A stretch of DNA of 64,000 nt from the NCBI GenBank assembly GCA_025210745.1, contig JAOARC010000050.1, positions 1 to 64,000 of the forward strand, written 5' to 3'. The first letter of the stretch is position 1. Each line of letters opens with the position of its first letter. Positions 53,729-62,405 of this stretch are shown one piece after another. The position numbers and the translations under genes are program-made. This DNA comes from Bacteriovoracaceae bacterium. Its GTDB lineage: Bacteria > Bdellovibrionota > Bacteriovoracia > Bacteriovoracales > Bacteriovoracaceae. The notes under the pieces were generated by a model that saw only the letters and a program-made list of their open reading frames with translations, ran no database searches and was not told the DNA's origin.

Positions 53729-54127
53729 ATGAGATTAGCTCTTTTATTAGTATTTTCTATGAATGTGCACAGCGAAATACTTACAATTAACATAAAAAGA
53801 TATAAAGCAAAAAGTAAACCTCGTATTGGAGTTCTTGTTTTTGATAAAGAAAAGGGTTTTCCTAAAAAAGAGGACTCTGCTATTTTTAGAGATTTTTTTC
53901 ATTCTAGTAATATAAAAATCAAACTTAAAAAAGGAACCTACGCTATCAGTGTTTTTGAAGATGAAAACAATGATGGAAAACTAAATACAAACTTTATTGG
54001 TATACCAAAAGAAGGTGTTGGTTTTTCTAATAATTCAAAATTAATATTTGGACCACCAGATTTTGAAGATTCAAAAATCTTATTAGATGAGAGTAAGACA
54101 ATTCATATTGAGTTAAAGCATTTTTAG
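53729..54127 (+). CDS. DUF2141 secreted protein
   Basis: 132 residues with a short signal peptide (about 1-15). The DUF2141 core is clear: IGVLVFDKEKGFPKKED, GTYAISVFEDENNDGKLNTNFIGIPKEGVGFSNN, and a LDESKTIHIEL C-terminal strand. The D-E-N-x-D-G-K-L-N/D loop looks like a calcium-binding turn. No biochemical function is known for this family. It is followed after one base by a fatty-acid-hydroxylase-family gene, and such pairs recur beside lipid or carotenoid genes, so a lipid-linked envelope role is possible. Confidence 0.85.
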   Translation: MRLALLLVFSMNVHSEILTINIKRYKAKSKPRIGVLVFDKEKGFPKKEDSAIFRDFFHSSNIKIKLKKGTYAISVFEDENNDGKLNTNFIGIPKEGVGFSNNSKLIFGPPDFEDSKILLDESKTIHIELKHF

Positions 54128-54128
54128 T

Positions 54129-54809
54129 ATGATCATAACCTTTTCAATTATTTTTATAGCGATATTTTTAAGATATTTATTATTTTCTATCATCCTAGAA
54201 AAATTAGTTAAAAAAAAGAATAAGATTATCAATAAAAAACGATCAAAAGAACTTATTAAGTTTGAAATAAAGCAATCATGCATAACTTCACTAGTCTTTG
54301 CACTTGGAATGAGCCATCTTTTTCATTTATGGCAAAATAACGTTCTTATTTTTAAAAGTGAATTTAACCTTTTATCGCAATTAATCGTATTGCTAGTTTT
54401 TCTTTTTATTCATGATACATATTACTATTTTTTACATAGGGCCATGCATACAAAAGTACTTTATAATTTTACACATAAGGCCCATCATAGATCTATTACA
54501 ACTAGTGGTTATACAGCATTTTCATTCAACTTTATAGAAGCTTTTTTTCAGCTTCTGCCTATTTATATAATGATTTTAGTTTTACCATTTAACTTTATCA
54601 CTCTTGTTATAGCTCTTATATTTATGAGTATATCAGGGACAATGAATCATATAAACTATGAGTTTTATCCTAAATGGCTTCAAAAATTCTTTATTGGAGC
54701 TCATCATCACAGCCTTCATCATAAAAAATTTAAAGTAAACTATGGTTTGTATTTTACTTTTTGGGATATTGTTTTAAAAACAGAGCATAAAAAAAGCCCC
54801 ACATTGTAG
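54129..54809 (+). CDS. Fatty-acid hydroxylase / sterol-desaturase family membrane enzyme
   Basis: Di-iron integral membrane oxygenase. The 226 residues have about four TM helices and the His-box set of the family: HDTYYYFLHRAMH near 97-109, HKAHH near 119, and HHHSLHHKKFKVNYG near 195. Members hydroxylate or desaturate fatty acids, sterols or carotenoids. Substrate cannot be told; ceramide-like, carotenoid or fatty acyl are options. It forms a unit with the DUF2141 gene, and its stop lies inside the bidirectional terminator before ahcY. Confidence 0.9.
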   Translation: MIITFSIIFIAIFLRYLLFSIILEKLVKKKNKIINKKRSKELIKFEIKQSCITSLVFALGMSHLFHLWQNNVLIFKSEFNLLSQLIVLLVFLFIHDTYYYFLHRAMHTKVLYNFTHKAHHRSITTSGYTAFSFNFIEAFFQLLPIYIMILVLPFNFITLVIALIFMSISGTMNHINYEFYPKWLQKFFIGAHHHSLHHKKFKVNYGLYFTFWDIVLKTEHKKSPTL

Positions 54810-54823
54810 TGAGGCTTTTTTAT
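54790..54823. terminator. Bidirectional terminator, hydroxylase / ahcY
   Basis: AAAAAGCC-C-CAC pairs with GTG-A-GGCTTTTT around a short ATTGTA loop. The A-run on the left and T-run on the right give a good T-tract on both strands, ending the hydroxylase gene and ahcY. The hydroxylase stop codon lies within the hairpin. Confidence 0.9.
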
Positions 54824-54842
54824 ATTTAAAATTCTTTAGATT

Positions 54843-56177
54843 CTAGTATCTATAGTGTTCTGGCTTATAAGGTCCATCAACTTTAACATCAATATACTTA
54901 GCTTGATCTTCGCTTAATACTTCAAGTTCAACACCAATTTTAGCTAAATGTAATCTTGCAACTTTTTCATCTAAATGCTTTGGAAGCATATATACTTCAT
55001 TTTTATAAGCATCAGTATTTGTCCAAAGTTCGATTTGAGCTAATGTTTGGTTTGTAAATGAGTTACTCATAACAAATGAAGGATGGCCCGTAGCACATCC
55101 AAGGTTTACTAATCTTCCTTCTGCTAAAACGATAATCTCATTTCCTTTAACATTATAAATATCAACCTGAGGCTTAACTTCTACTTTTGAGTCTCCGTAA
55201 TTTTTATTTAACCATGCCATATCGATTTCATTATCAAAGTGACCAATATTACAAACGATCGCTTTATCTTTCATTCTTTCAAAGTGCTTACCAACGATAA
55301 TGTCTTTATTTCCAGTTGTTGTAACAAAGATATCTCCTTCTTCAACAACAGTATCAAGTTTTTTAACTTCAAAACCATCCATTGCAGCTTGAAGAGCACA
55401 AATTGGATCGATCTCAGTAACGATAACTCTTACTCCAGATCCTCTTAATGAAGCTGCTGATCCTTTACCAACATCTCCGTATCCACAAACAACAGCTACT
55501 TTTCCGGCCATCATAACATCAGTTGCTCTTCTGATTGCATCAACACATGACTCTTTACATCCGTATTTGTTATCAAACTTAGACTTTGTAACTGAATCAT
55601 TTACATTGATTGCTGGCATTGGAAGAGTTCCATTTTTAACTCTTTCATAAAGTCTATGAACACCAGTTGTCGTCTCTTCAGATAGTCCTTTGATATCTTT
55701 AACAAGATGAGGAAATCTATCTAAAACCATGTTCGTTAAGTCTCCACCATCATCTAAAATCATATTAAGTGGCTTTCCATCCTTAAATGTAGTTAATGTT
55801 TTTTCAATACACCAATCAAACTCTTCTTCAGTCATTCCTTTCCAAGCAAACACAGGAATTCCAGCTGCTGCGATTGCTGCTGCTGCATGATCCTGAGTTG
55901 AGAAGATATTACAAGAAGACCAAGTTACATCAGCCCCAAGCTCTACTAAAGTCTCAATTAATACTGCTGTTTGTATTGTCATATGAAGACATCCAGCAAT
56001 TCTAGCTCCTTTTAGTGGCTTCGATTCACCATACTCTGATCGAAGTGACATAAGTCCTGGCATCTCCGCTTCAGCTAGTTTGATTTCTTTTCTTCCCCAG
56101 TCAGCAAGAGATATATCTTTTACTCTGTAGTTTAAATTTTGAGCATTATTTTCTTGAGTAATTTTTGTTGTTTCCAT
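54843..56177 (-). CDS. ahcY: S-adenosylhomocysteine hydrolase
   Basis: Splits SAH into adenosine and homocysteine, which keeps methyltransferases active. The 444 residues show [28 protein letters not shown], the catalytic [19 protein letters not shown]-binding [28 protein letters not shown], and the terminal KPEHYRY. AAGGA precedes the ATG. No SAH riboswitch-like GC-rich structure is seen in the 249-base upstream region. A methyltransferase gene is divergent from it. Confidence 0.97.
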   Translation of the reverse strand: METTKITQENNAQNLNYRVKDISLADWGRKEIKLAEAEMPGLMSLRSEYGESKPLKGARIAGCLHMTIQTAVLIETLVELGADVTWSSCNIFSTQDHAAAAIAAAGIPVFAWKGMTEEEFDWCIEKTLTTFKDGKPLNMILDDGGDLTNMVLDRFPHLVKDIKGLSEETTTGVHRLYERVKNGTLPMPAINVNDSVTKSKFDNKYGCKESCVDAIRRATDVMMAGKVAVVCGYGDVGKGSAASLRGSGVRVIVTEIDPICALQAAMDGFEVKKLDTVVEEGDIFVTTTGNKDIIVGKHFERMKDKAIVCNIGHFDNEIDMAWLNKNYGDSKVEVKPQVDIYNVKGNEIIVLAEGRLVNLGCATGHPSFVMSNSFTNQTLAQIELWTNTDAYKNEVYMLPKHLDEKVARLHLAKIGVELEVLSEDQAKYIDVKVDGPYKPEHYRY

Positions 56178-56426
56178 TTTTGGATATCCTTATTTAAAGT
56201 TATAAAATCTCGTAACATACTAGTTAAGTTTAGGTAAATAGTAAATATAGACTATTTCTCTACAATTTTATTAAGAATAATAAAATATTTCAAAATATAA
56301 ATTAACGTAAAATCAACAAGATAAACAGACAAAAGATTCTTATTAGAATTTTTAACTAAAGTTCAGATTCTAAATGTCCGACAAAGTAGATATAATATAA
56401 ACACAACTGATTATAAGGCAATATAT

Positions 56427-57218
56427 ATGGGCTACATACTATCTGGAAAAAATGAACCTAAAAGACTAGATGATCAATCAAGCACTGAAGAATTCAGCTT
56501 AAAAGGTGAATTATCACAAATAATGCCAAAAGATGGAAGTAAAGTACTAGATGCCGGCTGTGGGTCAGGAGTTTTATGTCGATACTTAAATCAGCAAAAA
56601 CTTAATCTACAACTTCATGGATGCGATATTAGCAAAGAAAGTCTATCCTATGCAAAAAACAACTCATCTAAAAATATCAACTTCTTTACTCATAATTTTG
56701 TAGATTCTGCTCCGCCCAATCAATACGATGTTATTTACAATAGACTTGTTGCTCATCACCTTGGAGAAGAATTGACCTATAAAGGATATTGTAACCTTTA
56801 CAAGTCTCTCAATAATGGCGGAAAACTTCATGTTATAGATGTTGATGGAATTATGATTAATATAGGGAGCTCTAACAAACAACTAACCCAAAAAGTTTAT
56901 GAAATATCACAAGGCTTTCAAGGGTCCTTTAATACCGCCAGACATATTCCTCATCTATTAGCCAAAATAGGATTTAAAAATATCAAATGGCAAATTCAGA
57001 TTATGGATTTTCAAAACAAAGATAGAGTTTTAGAAGCAATTCAATGGAAAGAAAGACTTACAAGTGCAAAAGACTTTCTTCTAAATTTCTTTGACAGCGA
57101 GTTTGAAGTTCATAAATTTATCAAAAACTATACAGAAGAAATTTCAAAAGAAACGACAGTATTATTTTATAATAAGTTTATTATATCTGCTCAAAAAGAA
57201 ACCCCAAATATCTCATAA
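56427..57218 (+). CDS. Class I SAM-dependent methyltransferase, substrate unknown
   Basis: 263 residues. SAM motif I VLDAGCGSGVLCRYL lies near 39-53, motif II GCDISKESLSYAKNN near 73, and a YDVIYNRLVAHHL post-II strand near 100. The C-terminal half is variable, as in small-molecule methyltransferases (UbiE/COQ5-like). It is the first of three closely spaced plus-strand genes (gaps of 59 and 3 bases) with an acyl-CoA dehydrogenase and an acyltransferase-like protein, which suggests a common small product. Confidence 0.85.
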   Translation: MGYILSGKNEPKRLDDQSSTEEFSLKGELSQIMPKDGSKVLDAGCGSGVLCRYLNQQKLNLQLHGCDISKESLSYAKNNSSKNINFFTHNFVDSAPPNQYDVIYNRLVAHHLGEELTYKGYCNLYKSLNNGGKLHVIDVDGIMINIGSSNKQLTQKVYEISQGFQGSFNTARHIPHLLAKIGFKNIKWQIQIMDFQNKDRVLEAIQWKERLTSAKDFLLNFFDSEFEVHKFIKNYTEEISKETTVLFYNKFIISAQKETPNIS

Positions 57219-57277
57219 GAGTACAACTGAATAGTACATTTTAATAAAAACATCTTTTTATTACTAAGGAATGAAGA

Positions 57278-58447
57278 ATGGGAATTACTAAAAAAAGTTA
57301 TAATCAAGATAATCAATATATTTTAGAAGAACTAAAAAAATTTGTAAAAAGCGAAATTGCGCCATATGAAACAACATGGGATAAAGAAAACACCTTTCCT
57401 CTTGATATTTCCAAGCAATTACATCGTCTTGGCTGGTTACAAAGTTTTATTCCCACGCATTTAGGAGGCTTAGGATTGTCAACCTCAACTCTATGCCAGA
57501 TGTATAAAACAATAGCTCAAGAATCCAGGGGTATTACAACCTCAATGGCTGGGAATATGCTTGCTTTTTTACCTATAATAAAACACGGATCTAAAAAGCT
57601 TCAAGATAAAATAATTAAACGCTATTTAAATGATTTTTTTCTTATGAGTTTTTGTTTTACAGAACCTGATTCAGGTAGCAATGTTTTTAATATAAAAACT
57701 AATGCTAATAAAGTAGATAAAGGCTTTGTTTTAAATGGAAAAAAGTGCTTTGTTACAAATGCTAATTACTCCGAATATCTTTTAGTTGTAGCTGTAAATA
57801 AAGATATAACTAATTCTAAAAATAATTTTTCTTTATTTTGTATTCCAAAGAACTCTAAAGGAGTAAAGGTTGCATCTGCCTATAATAAAATAGGACATAG
57901 ATCTTCTAATACTTCTGAAATATTTTTTGAAGATGTCTTTGTGCCATTAGAAAACTGTATTGGTCTTGATGGAAATGGAATCAACATTGCTTTTGATTCA
58001 ATACAAAGAAGTCGAATTTTTCTAAGTTCCTCTGCTATTGGACTTTGTGAAAAAGCTTTCGATATAACTTGTAACTACTTAGAAAATAGATCTATCTATG
58101 GAAAACCTCTTCTTTCAAAAGAGCAAATTAGAGGTAAATTATCTGATCTCTATACAAAAAAACATGCTGGCTGGTTACTAACTCTAGATGCTGCTGAAAA
58201 GTGGGACTCAGGAGATAATTCTTTTGTTCCGTCTAGTATGGCAAAGCTTTATTGCGGAAATATTGCCATGGATTTTTCAAGAGAATGTATGGAGTTTTTT
58301 GGTGCATGGGGCTTAACGAAAGAGTATCCCATAGAGCTTCTTTATAGAGATGCGAAGTTCTATGAAATACTTGAAGGTGCAACTTTTGTACAACAGGCCA
58401 TCATCTCAAAAGAAATATTTAGAAAGAAAATAAAACTCGTAGGATAA
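57278..58447 (+). CDS. Acyl-CoA (or acyl-ACP) dehydrogenase
   Basis: FAD enzyme that introduces an alpha,beta double bond into an acyl thioester. The 389 residues have the family order: helical N-domain, SFCFTEPDSGSNVFNIKTNA, LNGKKCFVTNANYSEYLLVVA, and the C-terminal YEILEGATFVQQAIISKE with the catalytic Glu in the LEGAT position. An isolated dehydrogenase beside acyltransferase and methyltransferase genes, without other beta-oxidation genes, is more usual in secondary metabolism than in fatty-acid breakdown; that is inference. A GAAGAATG-type ribosome site (AAGGAATGAAG) precedes the ATG. Confidence 0.93.
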   Translation: MGITKKSYNQDNQYILEELKKFVKSEIAPYETTWDKENTFPLDISKQLHRLGWLQSFIPTHLGGLGLSTSTLCQMYKTIAQESRGITTSMAGNMLAFLPIIKHGSKKLQDKIIKRYLNDFFLMSFCFTEPDSGSNVFNIKTNANKVDKGFVLNGKKCFVTNANYSEYLLVVAVNKDITNSKNNFSLFCIPKNSKGVKVASAYNKIGHRSSNTSEIFFEDVFVPLENCIGLDGNGINIAFDSIQRSRIFLSSSAIGLCEKAFDITCNYLENRSIYGKPLLSKEQIRGKLSDLYTKKHAGWLLTLDAAEKWDSGDNSFVPSSMAKLYCGNIAMDFSRECMEFFGAWGLTKEYPIELLYRDAKFYEILEGATFVQQAIISKEIFRKKIKLVG

Positions 58448-58450
58448 ATA

Positions 58451-59218
58451 ATGATTAATAATTTAATTGATGAATCTATCTTTGTTAATATTAATGAAAA
58501 AAAAGTTGCTTATATCACCATAAATCATCCATATTCAAGTCTTGGAGAAAAAAGAGTTAACTATTTTTTTTCGGCACTAATGGCATTTAAAAGAGATGGG
58601 TACTTAAAACATTTTCCATATGGAACTCTTCCTTTTGATGTATCAGACTTCATTTCGACTCATCATATTTTTATAGAAAAAAGACATAATGATTTTAAAA
58701 TCATTATGTCTTACAAAACAATATCAAACAAAGTATGTGATATTCATAGAGTATTACTTCCAATAACTGAAATTTTTTTGAAAAATGATTTGGCAGAGCA
58801 CAGACTCGCCTTAGATAACTTTACCAAAAAAGATGAAATCTCTTATGGATTTGGCTGGACTATTTCTCCCGAAATATCTTGCATTAATACAAGAAAGCTT
58901 TTAAAAGAACTTTTTTTATCAACACTATTTAACTACTATAGATATAAAGGTATTCAAAAATCAACCTGCCTAGGTGTTTTAACATCTAGAACAGACCAAT
59001 TCTTTCTCAACTTTGGGTACCAACCTCTTTTTAATGAAACAACTAAAGAGTATCTTAAAAGTTTTTCCGTTAAAGAATTTAATGATATTGAAGCAAAACT
59101 ACTTGTTTGCGATAACTTTAGCTTACAAGCAAGACAACTTGGCAAGAAATATTATGACCTATTTAAAAAAGGATATGATTTTCTAGAACATGATGTTTCT
59201 CGCAAAAAAGTTGCTTAA
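58451..59218 (+). CDS. Acyltransferase-like protein (GNAT/FeeM/autoinducer-synthase type, tentative)
   Basis: 255 residues. The middle and end read like the GNAT-related acyl-homoserine-lactone/FeeM group: IEKRHNDFKIIMSYKT, DEISYGFGWTISPEI at the place of the EisR motif, a helix LKELFLSTLFNYYRYKGIQ, and a C-terminal TSRTDQFFLNFGYQPL that mirrors the G-x-R/F...GY ending of GNATs. Such enzymes move an acyl chain from ACP or CoA to an amine. Substrate is unknown and the family call is by eye. It starts three bases after the dehydrogenase stop. Confidence 0.5.
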   Translation: MINNLIDESIFVNINEKKVAYITINHPYSSLGEKRVNYFFSALMAFKRDGYLKHFPYGTLPFDVSDFISTHHIFIEKRHNDFKIIMSYKTISNKVCDIHRVLLPITEIFLKNDLAEHRLALDNFTKKDEISYGFGWTISPEISCINTRKLLKELFLSTLFNYYRYKGIQKSTCLGVLTSRTDQFFLNFGYQPLFNETTKEYLKSFSVKEFNDIEAKLLVCDNFSLQARQLGKKYYDLFKKGYDFLEHDVSRKKVA

Positions 59219-59252
59219 AAGATATATAATTTTTATTTAAAATACTAAAGAT

Positions 59253-60107
59253 TCAAAAAAGACTTTTATCTTTTATTATATAGTCTATATGTTCAGAACC
59301 TAAATGATAAAATGTATTAACATCTATAATCTCAAAAGATGGTAGTCCATAAAGAAGAGGGAAAAATCTTATAGCACTTTGCCTATATAACATTGAACGC
59401 TCATTTGTAATCATCTTCGAATTAAATATTTCATGGGTTTTATTATAAGCTCGAGATCTCAAGGTAAATAAGTCCCCTCTAAAAATAACATCATAATAAT
59501 AAAAATTTCTTTCAATTTTATGTACATTTTGAACAATATAGAGAGCTATATCTGACATCCGATAAAAATGATAATCAGTAGTAAGCTTTTTTTTAAACCC
59601 ACTAGAGCAGGAAATAAGTCCCATTTTTACAATGTCATATTTAGTAAGTGAATATTCATTAGAAATAAAGTCTATTAACTTTTGTGCCAGAACTAAATTT
59701 ACTAATAAATCATCGTTATCAACAGCCTCTTGAGATAAGTCGAACCGATTTAGAACATATTGAGAAACTCTCTTATTCAGCTTGTTGCCAACGTAATCCA
59801 GCATAGACCTAATATTTCTCATATAAGTCCCTGCATTAACTTTATATTCATCAGGGATATCACAAGTCGTTTTCAAAAATTTTCTTCTTATATTATCAAA
59901 GTCCAGTCTATTGTAAGCAATGTCATCAACATTTACGCCTAAAAAACTAGAAATCTTAACAATATCGGAAAAGCGATACTCACCGCTAAGCTTAATTCTA
60001 TCAAACTCCGTTTTTTTTAATTGTAAAATATCACACATAAAGTCTTCATCCCAATATAAAGACCTCTGAATATTATTTATAGTTTCTACAATATTAGATT
60101 GGATCAT
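59253..60107 (-). CDS. HTH regulator-like protein, second gene of pair
   Basis: 284 residues with an N-terminal helical domain (about 15-65; ILQLKKTEFDRIKLSGEYRFSDIVKISSFLGVNVDDI) that looks like a divergent XRE-type helix-turn-helix. The long C-terminal part (about 70-284) is predicted helical then mixed, and ends in SMLYRQSAIRFFPLLYGLPSFEIIDVNTFYHLGSEHIDYIIK. I do not recognise that domain; a sensor or ligand-binding role is a guess. It overlaps the XRE gene by four bases and converges on the acyl cassette with 34 bases between. Confidence 0.6.
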   Translation of the reverse strand: MIQSNIVETINNIQRSLYWDEDFMCDILQLKKTEFDRIKLSGEYRFSDIVKISSFLGVNVDDIAYNRLDFDNIRRKFLKTTCDIPDEYKVNAGTYMRNIRSMLDYVGNKLNKRVSQYVLNRFDLSQEAVDNDDLLVNLVLAQKLIDFISNEYSLTKYDIVKMGLISCSSGFKKKLTTDYHFYRMSDIALYIVQNVHKIERNFYYYDVIFRGDLFTLRSRAYNKTHEIFNSKMITNERSMLYRQSAIRFFPLLYGLPSFEIIDVNTFYHLGSEHIDYIIKDKSLF

Positions 60108-60817
60108 GAAACTTTTAGTAAGACCTTGTCTGACACATCTTTAACTTCGTAAGAAAACCTTTTGTTTAAATCTAAGCATGTTTCTAGAAATGAAAGCTCT
60201 GCACTTTCAGTATCTTTTATAATTTGACTAGTAGTAGAATTCTTAAAACTTAAAACAACAAGATTTCCCATATTTGAAAGTTCCTCAATTTTAAAAGAAT
60301 TAAAATGATGAATAATACTAGAAATATCTTTTGTATCTGACTTTTCAGGTATCTCTAATAAAATCTGCTCTTTTGCTTCTTCATACTCACTAGGAAAATG
60401 CTTTTGAAGGAATTTAAAAAAATGAGGTGTAAACTTAAATGACGAAAATACAAAAAGAGATTTTTTTATTTTTAAAAGTTTATAAAGATCTTTTTCAACT
60501 TTTTCGTCTATTTTCTTTACAAATTCATAAGCAAGACGCACTGAAAACCCATCTTTACCAATAAACTTCGAATTTATATTTTTAGCTAACCTACTTGGTA
60601 TCTTATTTATGAAACCGGATTGAAAATACTTAATATCATACCCAACTAAATCACAAAATCCTAAGATTAAACCAAAACTCACATCTTCATGAAAGTTTCT
60701 TTCCATCTTTGAAATTGTTGATTGAGCAACATCTAGTTTTTTAGCGACTTCAGCTTGCTTTAAACCAGACTCCAACCTAATTGCTTCAAATACTTCACCA
60801 GTTGTAAACTTATACAT
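60104..60817 (-). CDS. XRE-family transcriptional regulator
   Basis: 237 residues. Residues about 6-60 form a clear Cro/CI helix-turn-helix: EVFEAIRLESGLKQAEVAKKLDVAQSTISKMERNF. The remaining 175 residues are a helical-plus-strand domain (about 85-235; FSVRLAYEFVKKIDEKVEKDLYKLLKI) likely to sense a ligand or dimerise. GAAGG precedes the ATG. It heads a two-gene unit. Target genes are unknown; the neighbouring acyl cassette is the obvious candidate. Confidence 0.82.
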   Translation of the reverse strand: MYKFTTGEVFEAIRLESGLKQAEVAKKLDVAQSTISKMERNFHEDVSFGLILGFCDLVGYDIKYFQSGFINKIPSRLAKNINSKFIGKDGFSVRLAYEFVKKIDEKVEKDLYKLLKIKKSLFVFSSFKFTPHFFKFLQKHFPSEYEEAKEQILLEIPEKSDTKDISSIIHHFNSFKIEELSNMGNLVVLSFKNSTTSQIIKDTESAELSFLETCLDLNKRFSYEVKDVSDKVLLKVS

Positions 60818-60878
60818 AATATTACCTTCTATAAATTCTAATAAGCATATTTATTATCACAAAAAAATATTAATATTA

Positions 60879-61742
60879 CTACTTTAGTGTAAATAAAAAC
60901 TTATCTAGTCTTTCGATATGCGCAAAGTGCCCAGCTCGATCAAAAATATCAACTTCTACATCCTTAAAAATTTTAGTAGATACCTCTAGTTGCTCCGACA
61001 CCTTAGAAACAGGATCTTGTTTTCCAAAGATCAACTTGGCTTTACCTGTGTAATTCAATCTAGTATATGATTGCTGTGGCATTGTTTTTAGAACACCAAA
61101 AAAAGCCGGGACATCAAATTGAAATTGACCTACAAAATATTGGAAGTAATTTAAAAAGCTATCCGTATTTGTAAAATAATGAGTCATTAAAACTTTATCT
61201 GTTAATGCAATAGAAAAAGCTTTTAACCAATTATCATCGAACGTATTTCCCATAAGGCCAATTAGATTTTTAAGCTCTAAAGCTTTGGCCTTATCTTCTT
61301 TAGAAAAGTCTCCTACAGCTAAATTTAAAATATTCTTAAAGGCCGGTAAGTAGTTTAAAGCTGGACTAATAAAAATAATGTCTTCTACTTCAATCTCTAA
61401 AGAATTTATCATATTAGCAGCTATAATTGATCCATAGCTATGAGCAATAAAGCTAACTTTAACTAAATCATTCTTGGAAACCACTTCACTAGTAAAGTTT
61501 AAAGCCGACTTAACTGAAGCTTCGAAAGCAAAGGCATCACTATAAGTATCTCCTTGCGGCCTTAAGGAAGAAGGTTCATTCCAAAAAAAGATCTTATCTC
61601 CATTTAACTCTATTTTATTTTTTATTATATTAAACTCGGGATTAGAGTTCATTCCCGGACCACCATGCAAATAAATATAGGATTTTGCCCAAGAATTCAG
61701 CGATAAAGTAGTAAAAACAAAAACTAATAATAGTTTATTCAT
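60879..61742 (-). CDS. Secreted alpha/beta hydrolase
   Basis: 287 residues with a signal peptide (about 1-19, ending WAK). Hydrolase features: HGGPGMNSN oxyanion loop near 27, nucleophile Ser in FIAHSYGSI (near 103), IFGKQDPV with the acid Asp, and RAGHFAHIERL with the catalytic His near the C-terminus. HGGPG is common in proline iminopeptidases, esterases and haloperoxidases; the true substrate is unknown. A GAGGAG ribosome site precedes the ATG. Single gene. Confidence 0.85.
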   Translation of the reverse strand: MNKLLLVFVFTTLSLNSWAKSYIYLHGGPGMNSNPEFNIIKNKIELNGDKIFFWNEPSSLRPQGDTYSDAFAFEASVKSALNFTSEVVSKNDLVKVSFIAHSYGSIIAANMINSLEIEVEDIIFISPALNYLPAFKNILNLAVGDFSKEDKAKALELKNLIGLMGNTFDDNWLKAFSIALTDKVLMTHYFTNTDSFLNYFQYFVGQFQFDVPAFFGVLKTMPQQSYTRLNYTGKAKLIFGKQDPVSKVSEQLEVSTKIFKDVEVDIFDRAGHFAHIERLDKFLFTLK

Positions 61743-61834
61743 AAAGTCTCCTCATTATTCTATACAGAATAGTAGCTAACACTCTAAAAGTAGAATTACA
61801 AGGCTGATACAAATATTTTACAAATAAAACCAAT

Positions 61835-61862
61835 TATTGATGCTAAGCAATATTGATGCTAA
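61835..61862 (+). repeat. Two exact 12-bp direct repeats before the DCC gene
   Basis: TATTGATGCTAA occurs at 61835-61846 and again at 61851-61862, 16 bases apart, ending just before the start codon. A regulator-binding pair or a small duplication are both possible. There is no clear ribosome site next to the start. Confidence 0.7.
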
Positions 61863-61865
61863 AAT

Positions 61866-62255
61866 ATGCTTATGACTAAACTAAAAGTATTTTATGATGG
61901 AAGTTGCCATCTATGTGATAAAGAAATTAAATACTATCTTAAAATTGATAAACGCAACCTTCTAGAAGGGATTGATATTACAAACCCAAAATTTGATCCA
62001 TCCCATTATGGGCTTAACAAAGAGCAGGTAAATACTCACCTTCATGCCATAGACGAAGAGGGAAAAGTCTTTAGTAAAATAGATAGCTTTGTCGAAATAT
62101 GGAAACGTGTATACAAGAATCAAGTACTTATCAAAGTTATATCTAATAAGTTTATAAGGTTTTTAGCTGATAAGTCCTATATAGTTTTCGCCGAATATAT
62201 AAGACCGAAATTGCCAAAAAAGAAAACCTGCTATAACTCCGAATGCTCTTTATAA
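61866..62255 (+). CDS. DCC-family (DUF393) thiol-disulfide-like protein
   Basis: 129 residues with the DCC signature KVFYDGSCHLCDKEI near the N-terminus (D-G-x-C-x-x-C), and further motifs GIDITNPKFDPSHYGL and IDEEGKVFSKIDSFVEIW that follow the family order. DUF393 proteins have a thioredoxin-like fold and a presumed redox role; no substrate is known. Start may be ATG at 61866 or 61872; neither has a good ribosome site. The C-terminal Lys-rich PKLPKKKTC and a final CYNSEC are extra Cys. Confidence 0.87.
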   Translation: MLMTKLKVFYDGSCHLCDKEIKYYLKIDKRNLLEGIDITNPKFDPSHYGLNKEQVNTHLHAIDEEGKVFSKIDSFVEIWKRVYKNQVLIKVISNKFIRFLADKSYIVFAEYIRPKLPKKKTCYNSECSL

Positions 62256-62405
62256 AGCGGCTGAACTAACATGTAACTTTCTATATCTAAATATTTTACA
62301 CACTAATGCGCATCTCATAAAAATCAAAAACAAATCCTATTCACATGACAATACAATTGCTATAAGCTGCTTAATTTCAAATTAATCAACAAGTAGTAGC
62401 TAAAT

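Noticed and set aside
56178-56426. SAH riboswitch upstream of ahcY
   Set aside because: The region is very AT-rich and lacks the conserved GC-rich helices of SAH riboswitches. The only hairpin, ATTTTATTA/TAATAAAAT at 56265-56286, is pure A/T and is expected by chance.
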